A stretch of DNA of 64,000 bases from Caballeronia calidae (GTDB lineage: Bacteria; Pseudomonadota; Gammaproteobacteria; Burkholderiales; Burkholderiaceae). Positions 9,108-18,504 of the stretch are shown in pieces (position 1 is the first letter of the stretch; each line of letters begins with the position of its first letter). The translations under genes were made by a program, and so were the position numbers. A model generated the notes under the pieces. The model had not been told where the DNA came from. It saw only the letters and a program-made list of their open reading frames with translations, and ran no database searches. Where the stretch lies: positions 1-64,000 of the forward strand of contig NZ_FCOX02000023.1 of NCBI RefSeq assembly GCF_900044055.2, written 5' to 3'.

Positions 9108-9548
9108 TCAGCGCCCGGCACTGCGCGGCATCTCGCCAAGTTGGCGAAACACGCTCAGCCAGTCTTCGAGATGCCACGTCTTCGCGATGCGGCCGTCGCG
9201 CACCTGATGAAACGAATGGATCGCGAAACGCACAGGCTTGCTGGTCGGGGCGATGCCCATCAGCGGGCCGGACTGCGTGCCGCTTACTTCGGCGCGCACG
9301 CCCACGCGGTCGTCCTGCACTAGCATATCCAGAATCTCAATGCGCATGTCCGGCAGCGCGGTGGCCATGTCGGCAAAGATGGCGATCATCTGATCGGGGC
9401 CGGGCTTCTGGCCGGGCGGCTCGGGAACGTATTCCCAGTCTGGTGTGACAGCTTCGCGCAGCAACGCGACGTCGTGCGCGGCGAACGCTCGGTAGATGCG
9501 CTCGACGGCCTTACACGCGGTGCTGCTTGCAATCGGTGTCGTCGGCAT
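9108..9548 (-). CDS. SnoaL-like / ester cyclase, NTF2-fold protein
   Basis: A 146-residue protein of the SnoaL-like polyketide cyclase/ester cyclase group with the NTF2 cone-shaped fold. The N-terminal helix AVERIYRAFAAHDVALLREAVTPDW is followed by the typical strand-rich half, including the HSFHQVRDGRIAKTWHLEDWLS segment (split here only for naming: HSFHQVRDG near 112-120 and KTWHLEDW near 124-131). Start and ribosome site are good: AGGAGG lies five to ten bases before the ATG. Such proteins act as small-molecule cyclases, isomerases or dehydratases, and the substrate cannot be predicted. The gene stands alone among eroded DNA. Confidence 0.75.
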   Translation of the reverse strand: MPTTPIASSTACKAVERIYRAFAAHDVALLREAVTPDWEYVPEPPGQKPGPDQMIAIFADMATALPDMRIEILDMLVQDDRVGVRAEVSGTQSGPLMGIAPTSKPVRFAIHSFHQVRDGRIAKTWHLEDWLSVFRQLGEMPRSAGR

Positions 9549-10087
9549 GGTGCCTCCTGGGGGACGAGTGGAAACACTTTAGCGCAATGTGACTTGTGCC
9601 GTCCCGTAGTGTTCCGAGCGCGACGCCGTACCTCGCGACATGCGCGTGCAAGGCGTCTCGAAGTGCGAGCGCCTTCCGGATGTCGACGGGAGCTGCGGCA
9701 CGCGTCGGCCTGCCGCGCGAACGAAACGCGTGAGAAGGGGGTCAGTTTTGCGCGCCTATCAACAGGCCGGAAGAGAAGTTCGCAAGCCAAGTGCTGCTAG
9801 CCGCCGAGAACGCGACGCGAACTTCGCTACCCGACCCGCATCTGCCTTTCAACTGCCGCTGTCTTCGCCGTCCCTTCTTGGGTCACTACGGTCATACTGC
9901 TTGGCGCATCGATCGACACGTTCAGATCCGGACGTCGAAAGACTGGTCACGTCGCTCCGACTGTTGAACCGGCCTTCCAAGTGCTGCGGAAGACCGAGGC
10001 TATTCATCTTCGACACCGCAATACTCGCCAATGATCCGAATGTTTCAACTTTGAGGAGCCTCGGCTGTTCGCATTAAATAGTGCACA
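9549..10087. other. Eroded intergenic DNA, no gene recognised
   Basis: About 540 bases between the SnoaL-like gene and a degraded aldehyde dehydrogenase. I see no convincing coding frame, RNA gene or repeat here; open frames lack ribosome sites. Confidence 0.4.
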
Positions 10088-10764
10088 TCAAACAATGGGG
10101 CGAGGGAACCTAGGTAACACGATACCCGCCGCGATGTAAGCGGTCTTCACCGTCGTGAAGAACTCTTGCGCATAGCTGCCCTGTTCTCTCGCTCCGTAGC
10201 TGGACTTTTTGCGACCGCCGAGCTGCCTCGAATCGACGACCGGCCCTATTTGCGTCTGCGAATCCAAAGGGTTGCCTACCTTCAGCACTCTCATGCGTGC
10301 ATGCATTGCTTCGACGAACGAGTCATGAATGCCGCGACCGACGATCAGACGACTCGATGCAGTGCAACGCTGTCCAGTCGAATAGAAAGATCCGTTGATG
10401 CAGGCATCGACCGCGACGTCCATATCGGCGTCGTCGAGCACGGCCATCGGATTCTTCCCCCCATTTCTAGCTGGACCTTTTTTCCGCTCGACACGCATTT
10501 TTCGGCGACAGTCTGACCCGTCATCGCCGAGCCCGTGAAGCTGATTGCATCGACGTTGGAAGACCGCACGAGCGCTTCACCCACGGCCGCACCGGGTCCC
10601 ATCAGCAGGTTGACGACACCAGGCGGCACCCCGGCGTCAGACAGGATTTTCACGAGTTCCCACGCACATCCCGGCACCAGTTCTGCTGGCTTGATCACGA
10701 CACAATTCCCGTACGCAAGAGCCGGTGCGATCTTCCAGGCCGGTATTGCGATCGGGAAGCACCA
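10088..10764 (-). pseudogene. Aldehyde dehydrogenase remnant (2-oxoglutarate semialdehyde dehydrogenase-like)
   Basis: Reading leftward, one frame gives FPIAIPAWKIAPALAYGN and VDAISFTGSAMTGQTVAEKC, then near 10465 the reading shifts to another frame giving KNPMAVLDDADMDVAVDA and STGQRCTASSRL (catalytic Cys). After GPVVDSRQL the text jumps to the C-terminal SSYGAREQGSYAQEFFTT, so some 200 residues are deleted. The N-terminal third is also missing, replaced by a transporter remnant. The sequence type resembles alpha-ketoglutaric semialdehyde dehydrogenases of sugar-acid pathways. With a frameshift and two deletions it cannot encode a working enzyme. Confidence 0.8.
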
Positions 10765-11581
10765 CATGCCATCTGGACAAAGAACATCACTACGCTGAGA
10801 TAGAAGATGGCAAGTGTCAGATTCGGGGTGAACGCGGCGGGAACCGTGAATACAGCCCCGCCGATCAGACCAACACAGATAGGCCATTTTCGACTGCGAA
10901 TCGGCGCGACACCGCGGGCCTGCAACGCATCAGCGACGAAGCCGCTCGATAGCATGCCGATCGTGCCGAAAAGACAGGGGGTCGACACCAACCATCCGGT
11001 GCTGGCGAGCGACAAATGACGCTCGCGCTCGAGATACGCAGGCAGCCATGTCGATAGAGCCACAGCATATAGATGATGCCCGTATTGCCGAGAATCATGC
11101 CCCAGGTGGTACGCGTCGGAAACAGATTGCGCCATTCCGACATGGTCATCTTGCGCTCGACCTTAGCATCGCTCGCACCTTCGTTCAGATAGGCAGTTTC
11201 TCCATCCGAGAGCTTTACGCTTTTCCCGTCACGATAGATCAAGTACCAGAGTTCGGCGATTCACCTACTCCGAGCGCGATGCGCGCAATGATCAACTGAA
11301 AGGCTTGTTATGAGCCCTCCGCTAGACTGAGCGGCGGACCAGACGAACATTCCAAGTCCGAGCATCACTCGCGAACCAAATTTGTCGAGAAGCACCCCGA
11401 CCGGCAGTTGCGCAAAGGCGTAAGTGAACGAAAAGGCAGACAGAACGCGAGTTCACTGCTGACGGAATGGTTCGCGATAGACAACGTGCTCCGATCGAGA
11501 TAGTTGACAATCCCGGCCAGCGTCAGAAGCGCTATTGATGCTACCTGTACACCCTTTAATTTATTGGACTTTCTCGATCAT
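10765..11581 (-). pseudogene. MFS sugar-acid transporter remnant (ACS family), frameshifted
   Basis: An ATG at 11581 with AAGGAG upstream begins this gene, but the frame stops at codon 7. In the next frame the sequence continues as SIALLTLAGIVNYLDRSTLS, then shifts again to QLPVGVLLDKFGSRVMLGLG, TWGMILGNTGIIYMLWLY and STWLPAYLERERHLSLAS, ending at FFVQMA near 10767. This is a D-glucarate/galactonate-type anion:cation symporter broken by several frameshifts. Its 3' half is missing, and the DNA runs straight into the aldehyde dehydrogenase remnant. The two were probably neighbours in a sugar-acid operon before the deletion. Confidence 0.75.
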
Positions 11582-11658
11582 TCCGTCTCCTTATATTCTC
11601 GGAAATAAGTATTAGTTGTTGTATTGAACAGCGCTACGACCGGAGTTACATCTAACGA

Positions 11659-14600
11659 CTATCGGCGGTAGATATCCGCGAGCACCTGCACGGGATGACG
11701 AAGCGTCTGTCCCCGCAGACGCTTGACCTGACAGCGACAGGAATAGCCTGTCGCCAGGACCTCCGGGCTTTCTTCGTTGATGGTCGGGTAAGCAGACTCC
11801 GGAATCTGGTGCGCCCACGACAGCGTGAAAATGTCGGTCGATGTAGCCAGGTTCCTCGCTTCATGACCGTAAGTGCCGGACATCCCGCAGCACCCCGTCG
11901 ATGGCATCGCCAAGTCCAGACCTGCCGCGGCAAAGACCGCTTTCCAAAGCGCCGTAGCTTGCGCGGCATTCGTCTTCTCCGTGCAATGAGCTAGTAACTT
12001 GAACGACTTGCGTATCTCATTAGGCGTGTGTGACGAAGTGATCGCAGCCGCGAGCCACTCTTGTGGCAGCAACACATTCGGGACGTTTTCGCTCCCGAGT
12101 ACCTTGGAATATTCCTGGCGATACGTCAGCGTCATGGCCGGGTCGACTCCAACCAACGTGACACCCGTATTAGCAATATCGAGGAGCGTCTGGGCGTTCT
12201 TACGTGCGGCTCGCACAAATGGTGTCAGAAAGCCCAGAACGTGAAGCGGCTTACCATTCGGATGAAAGGGTGCAAAAAGGACGTGAAATCCCAAAGATTC
12301 CGCGAGTTCGACAAAAGCAGTTTCGACGTCGCCACTAAAGAAACGCGTGAAAGTGTCGCGAACAATGACCACGCAACGCTTGCGTTCGCTTGCGTCCATG
12401 CGCATCAGAATCTCAGGCGTCGCTATAGCGCACCGGGTCGCTTTCCTGACTTCGCTCTGGGCGATACTCGGTGTGTCGACCACTCCAACAACGTGCTTGA
12501 GCAATAGTCGCGCGAACCGGCTTTCCACAACGCCGTTGTAAAACTGTCGCCCCCCGGGCACGGAAACCAGCCGTGGAATCGTGTATTCGAGAGAAGCAAT
12601 CATGTAGTCCCGAGCCGGGCGAAGATATCGCGTGTGGTAATGCTCCAGGAATCGTGATCGGAACTCCGGCACGTTCACCTTGACAGGACACTGAGCGACG
12701 CAAGATTTGCACGCGAGGCAGCCGCTCATCGCCTCATACACCTCGTGCGAAAAATCATCTTTGTTTCGACCGCGACGCAGGGAATTCAAGAAACGTACGG
12801 GTAAGCGCATTGCACGCGGTCGTGCGATCACGTCGGTACCCGCCGCTACCTGCAGACGTAACCACTCACGCATCAACGACGCACGGCCTTTCGGCGAATG
12901 AATGCGTTGACGTGTCGCTTTCCATGACGGACACATCGAATCGTCCGGATCGAAATTGAAGCAAGCGCCATTTCCATTACATTGAACTGCGTCACTGTTC
13001 GCTTCCCATACGGCGTCGCTGATCTCACGATTTAGCTCACCTGACAAGGTGATGGCATCAATCTTGAGAAGCGTGCTATCGACGCCTTCAGGTACGGCGA
13101 TTTTTCCCGGATTGAGCTGGTTAAACGGGTCAAACGCTGCCTTGATTCGCTGCAAGGAGGGGTAAAGGCGCCCGAAGAAGGCCGGTGCATACTCCGAGCG
13201 CACACCCTTCCCGTGCTCGCCCCAAAGAAGTCCGCCGTACTTCATGGTGAGCTCCGACACGGCATCCGAGATGGGCCTGATCAAGGCAGCATCATCGGGG
13301 TCTCTCAGATCGAGCGCAGGGCGCACGTGCAGCACGCCGGCGTCGACATGGCCGAACATCCCATACTTCAAATCATGGGAATCGAGCAACGCGCGAAACT
13401 CTGCGATGTACTCCGCAAGCTGCTCCGGAGGGACAGCCGTGTCCTCGACAAACGGCTGCGGCCGCCTTCTACCGCGTACGTTGCCAAGAAGGCCAACTGC
13501 GCGCTTTCGCATTGAATAAACACGGTTGACCGCCACATGTCCCCAGGCGATCGTGTGGCCGAGACGCCGAACGCTCTGGTCCGTGCAGATGTGCTCGACA
13601 AATTCAGCGACACGGCTTTGCAGCTGACCGAGATCATCGGCGCTGAATTCAACGAGGTTGATACCTTGCGCGCTTCGCTCGTCGTTATAGTCCGGGAAGA
13701 ACTCGGATATCGAAGTCCAGACAACGTCATCGCGGGCTAGCGCGAGTACCGTGGAGTCCACCGTCTCGATGGACAGCGGTCGATGTTCCATCAGAGCGCG
13801 CGCATCCCTCAGCGCACCCATGAATCCTTCATACTGGATGTTCACCAGCGCCGAATGAAGCGGTATCGGCAACACGTTCAATGTCGCCTCTACAACGAAG
13901 CCGAGCGTACCCTCCGCGCCGCAAATCAGGCTGTTCAGGTTCAGCCTTCCGTCACGTTCGCGAAGATGCGCGAGATCGTAGCCCGTCAGGCAGCGATTAA
14001 GCGGCGGGAAAGTGTCTCGTATGAGTTCAGCCTGGTTGTCGGAAATCTCGCGGGCAGTTTTGTAGGCCCGTCCGACAATATCCGTCCGTGCGCAAAGCTG
14101 TTCCAGGGCAGAATCGTCGACCGGCTCGGAGACGAGCGGAACGCCTCCAAGCAACACGCTCTTCAGAGCGATGACGTGGTCGCGCGTTTTTCCATACGTG
14201 CAGCTGCCTTGTCCGCTGGCGTCCGTGCTGATCATTCCGCCAATTGTGGCGCGATTCGACGTGGACAGCTCCGGAGCAAAGAACAATCCGTGCGGTTTGA
14301 GAGCCGCATTCAATTGATCCTTGACGACGCCTGCCTGAACCCTTGCCGTGCGTTTAATCGGATCGATTTCAATGATGCGGTTCATGTGGCGGGACAGGTC
14401 GACGACGATACCGTCGGTCAATGACTGGCCGTTGGTGCCGGTGCCACCGCCTCGGGGCGATACCACGACGCGTCGAAATCGCTCCTCGGCGAGCAGCCGC
14501 GCGATGCGCTCAACGTCAGCGGCGTTGCGAGGGAAAATCGCAGCCGTCGGTCTGCGCTGATAGATCGAATTGTCCGTTGCGAGCACCGTGCGCGTCGCAT

Positions 14601-14709
14601 GGCTGACGTCGATCTCGCCCTCCAGTCCCGCAACCCGCAGAGCTTCGAGAAACGCTGCTTCGGAAGTAGTGTCTCGTGCTTCTTCTAGTTTTATCTTTAT
14701 GACCTTCAT
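11659..14709 (-). CDS. ydiJ: FAD- and iron-sulfur-containing D-2-hydroxyacid dehydrogenase (YdiJ type)
   Basis: A 1016-residue fusion, the same length class as E. coli YdiJ (a D-2-hydroxyglutarate dehydrogenase). The N-terminal PCMH-type FAD domain carries SPRGGGTGTNGQ at 84-95. The middle holds the FAD-oxidase C-terminal domain with GEHGKGVRSEY around 497-507. Next come NGACFNFDPDDSMCPSWKAT (580-599), a 4Fe-4S site CLACKSCVAQCP (664-675), and a C-terminal cysteine-rich domain with GCCG near 939-942. It probably oxidises a D-2-hydroxyacid and passes electrons to the respiratory chain. The start has AAAGG about ten bases upstream. A 2-oxoglutarate-dependent oxygenase lies upstream on the same strand. 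Confidence 0.85.
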   Translation of the reverse strand: MKVIKIKLEEARDTTSEAAFLEALRVAGLEGEIDVSHATRTVLATDNSIYQRRPTAAIFPRNAADVERIARLLAEERFRRVVVSPRGGGTGTNGQSLTDGIVVDLSRHMNRIIEIDPIKRTARVQAGVVKDQLNAALKPHGLFFAPELSTSNRATIGGMISTDASGQGSCTYGKTRDHVIALKSVLLGGVPLVSEPVDDSALEQLCARTDIVGRAYKTAREISDNQAELIRDTFPPLNRCLTGYDLAHLRERDGRLNLNSLICGAEGTLGFVVEATLNVLPIPLHSALVNIQYEGFMGALRDARALMEHRPLSIETVDSTVLALARDDVVWTSISEFFPDYNDERSAQGINLVEFSADDLGQLQSRVAEFVEHICTDQSVRRLGHTIAWGHVAVNRVYSMRKRAVGLLGNVRGRRRPQPFVEDTAVPPEQLAEYIAEFRALLDSHDLKYGMFGHVDAGVLHVRPALDLRDPDDAALIRPISDAVSELTMKYGGLLWGEHGKGVRSEYAPAFFGRLYPSLQRIKAAFDPFNQLNPGKIAVPEGVDSTLLKIDAITLSGELNREISDAVWEANSDAVQCNGNGACFNFDPDDSMCPSWKATRQRIHSPKGRASLMREWLRLQVAAGTDVIARPRAMRLPVRFLNSLRRGRNKDDFSHEVYEAMSGCLACKSCVAQCPVKVNVPEFRSRFLEHYHTRYLRPARDYMIASLEYTIPRLVSVPGGRQFYNGVVESRFARLLLKHVVGVVDTPSIAQSEVRKATRCAIATPEILMRMDASERKRCVVIVRDTFTRFFSGDVETAFVELAESLGFHVLFAPFHPNGKPLHVLGFLTPFVRAARKNAQTLLDIANTGVTLVGVDPAMTLTYRQEYSKVLGSENVPNVLLPQEWLAAAITSSHTPNEIRKSFKLLAHCTEKTNAAQATALWKAVFAAAGLDLAMPSTGCCGMSGTYGHEARNLATSTDIFTLSWAHQIPESAYPTINEESPEVLATGYSCRCQVKRLRGQTLRHPVQVLADIYRR

Positions 14710-14937
14710 GTCGCTTACCTTTCATGCGTCATTGCGCGGCACTCTGCGTACGTATTGCTTCACCTGCGTCCATCAGAGCAGCAGGCCTGACGCGTCGTCG
14801 TGATGGCCGCATTCGGAGAGAAGACGCGAGGTCACGCGTCGGCCGCCCGACATTCAGGAGACAAGGCTTACCCTGTTGATGCGACTTGCCGCTGCTCGCC
14901 AGGTACATGCGTCCCGGCGAGCGACGCGCGCGCAAGT

Positions 14938-15744
14938 TCAGCCGATCTCAACTCTGTCGAGAATCTCGTCTGAGCCAACCTCGATAGGAACAAAATTGGT
15001 CGAGCGCACATAATCCGGTCGCGGCTGCTCGACCTGTTCAGGCTTGTTCTTCACCTGGTTGTAGACGACATAGGCCTGCCATCGATCGTCACCGGAGAGG
15101 TTGTGACCCGAGGCATGCACGATGTTGGCGTCGAAGAACACGACTGTTCCCGGGCGGCCGATGATAGGCACGGCCTTGGGATGACTGGACAAAATATCGA
15201 GCATCGTCGGCTTGGGTACAACGTAGAAGCGGTAACCGGTTGCCTCATCGAAGGTCGGATCGAGTGAACCAAGCTTGTGGCTTCCCGGGATGAAGTAGAG
15301 ACATCCGCCCATTTCGGTCGGCTCGTCGAGCATGACCAACGCGGTTGTCATCTGCGGTTCTTTCACGCCGTCGATGTGCCAGGTGCCGAAGTCCTGATGC
15401 CATTGCCAGACGGAGCCGTCGATAGCCGTCTTCAGATTGCACTTCGTGTGATAGACGTAGAGTTCGGGATCGTCGATCAGTTGTTGTGCCGGCTCGAGCA
15501 ATCTGGGGGAGCGCACTGCGGAGTGAAAGACCGCCGATGCCGTCGGACTTTCTGTATCGTGAACTTTGTAGATCGTCTTCGCGATGCCGCCCGTTTTTTC
15601 ACGGACGAGATGGTCGGTGTCGATCTTCTGGATCCGGCGCAACTCGCTCTTCATATGCTCGACTTCTTCTTCCGAGAAAAGCTCCGGCAGAACAACGAAT
15701 CCATCGCGCTCGTACGCTTCCAGTTGCGACGCGGTAAGTTTCAT
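14938..15744 (-). CDS. Phytanoyl-CoA dioxygenase (PhyH) family Fe(II)/2-oxoglutarate oxygenase
   Basis: A 268-residue Fe(II)- and 2-oxoglutarate-dependent oxygenase of the PhyH/ectoine hydroxylase family. The metal triad is visible as His116 and Asp118 in WHQDFG and distal His210 in ANIVHASGH, with Arg221 a candidate 2-oxoglutarate anchor. GGAG precedes the ATG at proper distance. The family hydroxylates an aliphatic or amino-acid substrate while converting 2-oxoglutarate to succinate. The gene lies 228 bases upstream of the YdiJ-type gene on the same strand and is divergent from a LysR regulator, so the two enzymes probably act on the same compound. The substrate is unknown. Confidence 0.82.
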   Translation of the reverse strand: MKLTASQLEAYERDGFVVLPELFSEEEVEHMKSELRRIQKIDTDHLVREKTGGIAKTIYKVHDTESPTASAVFHSAVRSPRLLEPAQQLIDDPELYVYHTKCNLKTAIDGSVWQWHQDFGTWHIDGVKEPQMTTALVMLDEPTEMGGCLYFIPGSHKLGSLDPTFDEATGYRFYVVPKPTMLDILSSHPKAVPIIGRPGTVVFFDANIVHASGHNLSGDDRWQAYVVYNQVKNKPEQVEQPRPDYVRSTNFVPIEVGSDEILDRVEIG

Positions 15745-15809
15745 GAGGGCATCTCCTGACTTGTTGGTGTGATGTCATGATCCTAAGACCCGTCGAGTCC
15801 AATGTAAAA

Positions 15810-15829
15810 GATATAATTAGTTGCATATC
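15810..15829. promoter_or_regulatory. Candidate LysR binding site GATAT-N10-ATATC
   Basis: A perfect inverted repeat, GATAT-N10-ATATC, lies in the short interval between the divergent PhyH gene and LysR gene, about 20 bases before the LysR start. Spacing and dyad symmetry resemble the interrupted palindromes bound by LysR regulators. It would place the regulator over both promoters. Assignment is by position and symmetry only. Confidence 0.45.
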
Positions 15830-15848
15830 GATACCTAAAAGGTCCCAA

Positions 15849-16757
15849 ATGGAGTTGCGTCATCTTCGCTACTTTCTCACGGTCGCACGCACACTCAACT
15901 TCACGAAGGCGGCGGAGGAACTGCACATGGCCCAGCCGCCGTTGAGCCGGCAGATACGAGAACTGGAAGCGGAACTCGGCGTGGCGCTTTTCGAGCGCCA
16001 GGGCAAACGCGTGTTCCTTTCATCGGCGGGCCAGGTTTTCGAAGAACGGGCCAGGCGAATTCTGGCGGACACGAACTCCGCGATCGTGGATTCACAACGC
16101 GCAGCAAGAGGGGAAATCGGCCGGGTGGCCGTCGGGTTCTTTGAGCACATCGCGTACACGCTGCTGCCGCCGCTCTTGCGTGAATTCCAGCAGCGTTACC
16201 CCGCGGTGACAGTCGAACTTCGATGGTTTTCCTCTGCGGAACAGATCAATGCGCTGGATCGAGGGGACGTCGATCTGGCCTTCGTTCGCTCTTTGCCGCC
16301 GGAAACCCAACTAAACAGCGTCTTGTTGCTTCAGGAACCGTTTTACGTTGCCATCGCGAAGGACAACCCTCTCGCAGCGAAACGGCAGATTTCCATCAAG
16401 GACTGTATGCGCCTGCGCGTCATCAATTACCGGAAAGATGTCGCGCCGGACTATCACGCCACCATCAACCAGTTGTGCGCACTGGCCGGCTTCTCTCCTT
16501 CCACGAGCTTCGAAATGGGGCAGATCTACGCGTCCCTTGGCCTCGTAAGCGCCGGGTTTGGTGTGACGCTCGTACCTGCGTCGGTTCAACGAACGCACAT
16601 GGAGAACGTCGTTTATCGTCCGCTGCGCGAACAGCACGCGAAAAGCGAACTCTACCTCGCGTGGAAGGAACCCAACCCGCCCGCTGCGCTAGGCTCTTTT
16701 GTTCAACTCGCGTGCGAAATAGCCGCGCACGCACCGGGCAAAGCGCAGGTCGAGTAG
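15849..16757 (+). CDS. LysR-family transcriptional regulator (CatM/BenM-like)
   Basis: A 302-residue LysR regulator whose N-terminus (MELRHLRYFLTVARTLNFT, then AQPPLSRQIRELEAELG) is close to the CatM/BenM/ClcR subgroup that responds to organic acids. The start at 15849 is where this homology begins, with AAAGG just upstream; an in-frame ATG at 15777 would run through the intergenic operator. Transcribed divergently from the PhyH-YdiJ pair, it most likely activates that pair in response to their substrate. The effector is unknown. Confidence 0.87.
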   Translation: MELRHLRYFLTVARTLNFTKAAEELHMAQPPLSRQIRELEAELGVALFERQGKRVFLSSAGQVFEERARRILADTNSAIVDSQRAARGEIGRVAVGFFEHIAYTLLPPLLREFQQRYPAVTVELRWFSSAEQINALDRGDVDLAFVRSLPPETQLNSVLLLQEPFYVAIAKDNPLAAKRQISIKDCMRLRVINYRKDVAPDYHATINQLCALAGFSPSTSFEMGQIYASLGLVSAGFGVTLVPASVQRTHMENVVYRPLREQHAKSELYLAWKEPNPPAALGSFVQLACEIAAHAPGKAQVE

Positions 16758-17348
16758 GGCAAGCGGTACGACTTCAATTGCGATGAACAGGTTAGTTTTT
16801 CCGGTTGAACTGTCAGCACAACTGCTTTGATTTGCGGCCGCCGTATGTAGCGTTGATTTGACTGCTTGTCCGGTCGCGTTAGAAGGCAGTGCGAAGCCGC
16901 TGAAGCAGCTCAATCAACGTCATGTCCCGCTTTGGCACGATCCGCATCAGCGAGGACCGCGGCCAAATTATCGGGGGATATAGTCAGCGCACGGAGATGT
17001 CTTGATCACAATAGCTGGGTGACGGACAGCTATACGGTGCAAAGCCGCCGTTCGACTGTCCTTTCATGCCGTGGAAACCAACGACTGCACATGGCCCGAA
17101 CTCGGTCAGGTCAGGTCGGGTCCGCCGCATGGCGCGTCGATTCATCGACGAGCCACCGCGGATCATCAGTAACTCGCTTCTCGCAACGTCCATTAACGTG
17201 AAATGTAGTAACCCTACGTAACGACGTCAGATTCCTTTATGTCAGGTTTTCAAACGATCCACTGGCAGCTCCCCTATCCATCGCTCTCTTCAATTCAAAG
17301 CGTGTTGGCGGGCGGCATTATCGTGGCACCTGAAAGTCGCGCATGCAC
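16758..17348. other. Gene-poor stretch containing a degenerate dispersed repeat
   Basis: Nearly 600 bases after the LysR stop without a supportable gene. It contains a block (17047-17160) that recurs in diverged form near 39312, annotated separately. A short tandem GGTCAGGTCAGGTCGGG at about 17105-17121 lies within that block. No terminator is obvious. Confidence 0.4.
17047..17160. repeat. Diverged dispersed repeat, copy 1
   Basis: GCCGTTCGA at 17047 is followed 46 bases later by GGCCCGAACTCG and then by TCGATTCATCGA...CACCGCG. The same elements in the same order, with the first spacing identical at 46 bases, occur near 39312-39415. The intervening bases differ, and copy 1 carries a short GGTCA tandem that explains a 7-base length difference. 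It looks like an old, decaying intergenic repeat and not a mobile element with a gene. Confidence 0.45.
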
Positions 17349-17582
17349 CTAGACAACGACATGGGGCGTGCATCGCACAATTGCCTGCACGCCCAACGGC
17401 GTTGCGCTACTGCCCTCCGACAGGAGGGGAAACTGGCGGAGTCTCGAGGCGTGGAAGCGCCCGTGACGCATGCGACGAGCGCTCCGAACGAGCAACCAGA
17501 GTAGGCTGGAAAGCACGTGGCTCTTGCGATGGAAATGCTCGACCAGACCAAACGAAGCCGAGGGCAAAAAAAGCTTGCTCAT
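17349..17582 (-). CDS. Possible small protein (77 aa), unknown
   Basis: A 77-codon frame beginning MSKLFLPSASFGLVEHFHRK has a good ribosome site (AAGGAG seven bases before the ATG). The product is basic with a short hydrophobic stretch (VLSSLLWLLV, about 23-32). I do not recognise it. The C-terminal half has the Arg/Ser-rich look of chance translation, so either the true gene is frameshifted or this is noise with a fortuitous ribosome site. Confidence 0.3.
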   Translation of the reverse strand: MSKLFLPSASFGLVEHFHRKSHVLSSLLWLLVRSARRMRHGRFHASRLRQFPLLSEGSSATPLGVQAIVRCTPHVVV

Positions 17583-18120
17583 CGTTTTCTCCTTCGACGC
17601 AGCAAGGAAGAGAACGGGCTTGCGCGCTCCAGTTCGCCTGCGATGCTGCCAGCAAACAAATCGAAACACGCAGCGTGCGACCGGTTGGGCGGCGGACACA
17701 CTGCCGAGCTAAAAATAACGTACTAAATCTCTCCGAAACTTTCAAGGCACCGCGATGGACTGACGGGGCTCAGCAGCGCCGCCGCACGCGACAACACGAC
17801 TCCCGTCGTACGTCCGTGAAGACGAACGACAGCGAACTGAGGTCGAACACAGTGCGCCGCCACAAACGCATTCCTTACGCGGCCCTCATTCCACTGCACC
17901 GCCAATGGAGCCATGAACCCACGGCTCGTCGGCGACGGGCGGCGACGGGCGTCGACGCCGTCGTGACAGGTTCACAGCGCCATGGTTCCGTTCCGGGGAC
18001 GATGTCGTCGCTCATGACATCGCCTGACCGCTGGTGTTCGTTCTTCCGGTCCAACTGCGGCTTGAAAATTGTCGCTTTGCCCATATCGTCCCGAGCAAAT
18101 AGATCGATTGGGAGGACATC
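17583..18120. other. Gene-poor stretch upstream of the 127-aa orphan gene
   Basis: About 540 bases with only low-complexity, Arg/Ser-rich open frames on both strands. I recognise no protein, RNA or repeat. The promoter of the gene at 18121 should lie near its right end. Confidence 0.35.
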
Positions 18121-18504
18121 GTGGAATTCGATACCGATTGGCGTACGCTTGGCAAGCACCGCATCCGGCTGCGCTCGGCCAAAGGCTTCCCGACCGAAGT
18201 CATGCACCAACTCGCTGAAGTGACGCGGACCGCGGTCGACAACAATATGAGTGCGCGGGCGCGCGTCGTCGACATCGTCTTCCGGCAAGAGAAGACCTAC
18301 GACATAACCGTCGGCTCTACTGTAGCGGAGGATCGGATCTGTGCGCCGCAACTGGAGGCCGCTCTCGCAACAGTGATGGGCCTTGTGCCGGATCAGGTCA
18401 ATTTATTTGTCCGGATCGTGGCCCAGGAAGAGGTCGACCTGCACTTTGGTGTGTATGAGCGGATGCTTGCGGAAAAGGTCGGTGCCGTGCCACCGATACA
18501 GTGA
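18121..18504 (+). CDS. Hypothetical protein (127 aa)
   Basis: A 127-residue protein with a GTG start preceded by GGGAGG at good spacing. Its balanced composition and predicted alternation of helices and strands suggest a real soluble protein. It has no signal peptide or membrane segment and only two short recognisable features: an acidic, hydrophobic C-terminal half (APQLEAALATVMGLVPDQVN) and no cysteines. I do not recognise a family. It lies about 570 bases upstream of the KaiC-like gene on the same strand; a functional link is possible but unproven. Confidence 0.6.
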   Translation: MEFDTDWRTLGKHRIRLRSAKGFPTEVMHQLAEVTRTAVDNNMSARARVVDIVFRQEKTYDITVGSTVAEDRICAPQLEAALATVMGLVPDQVNLFVRIVAQEEVDLHFGVYERMLAEKVGAVPPIQ

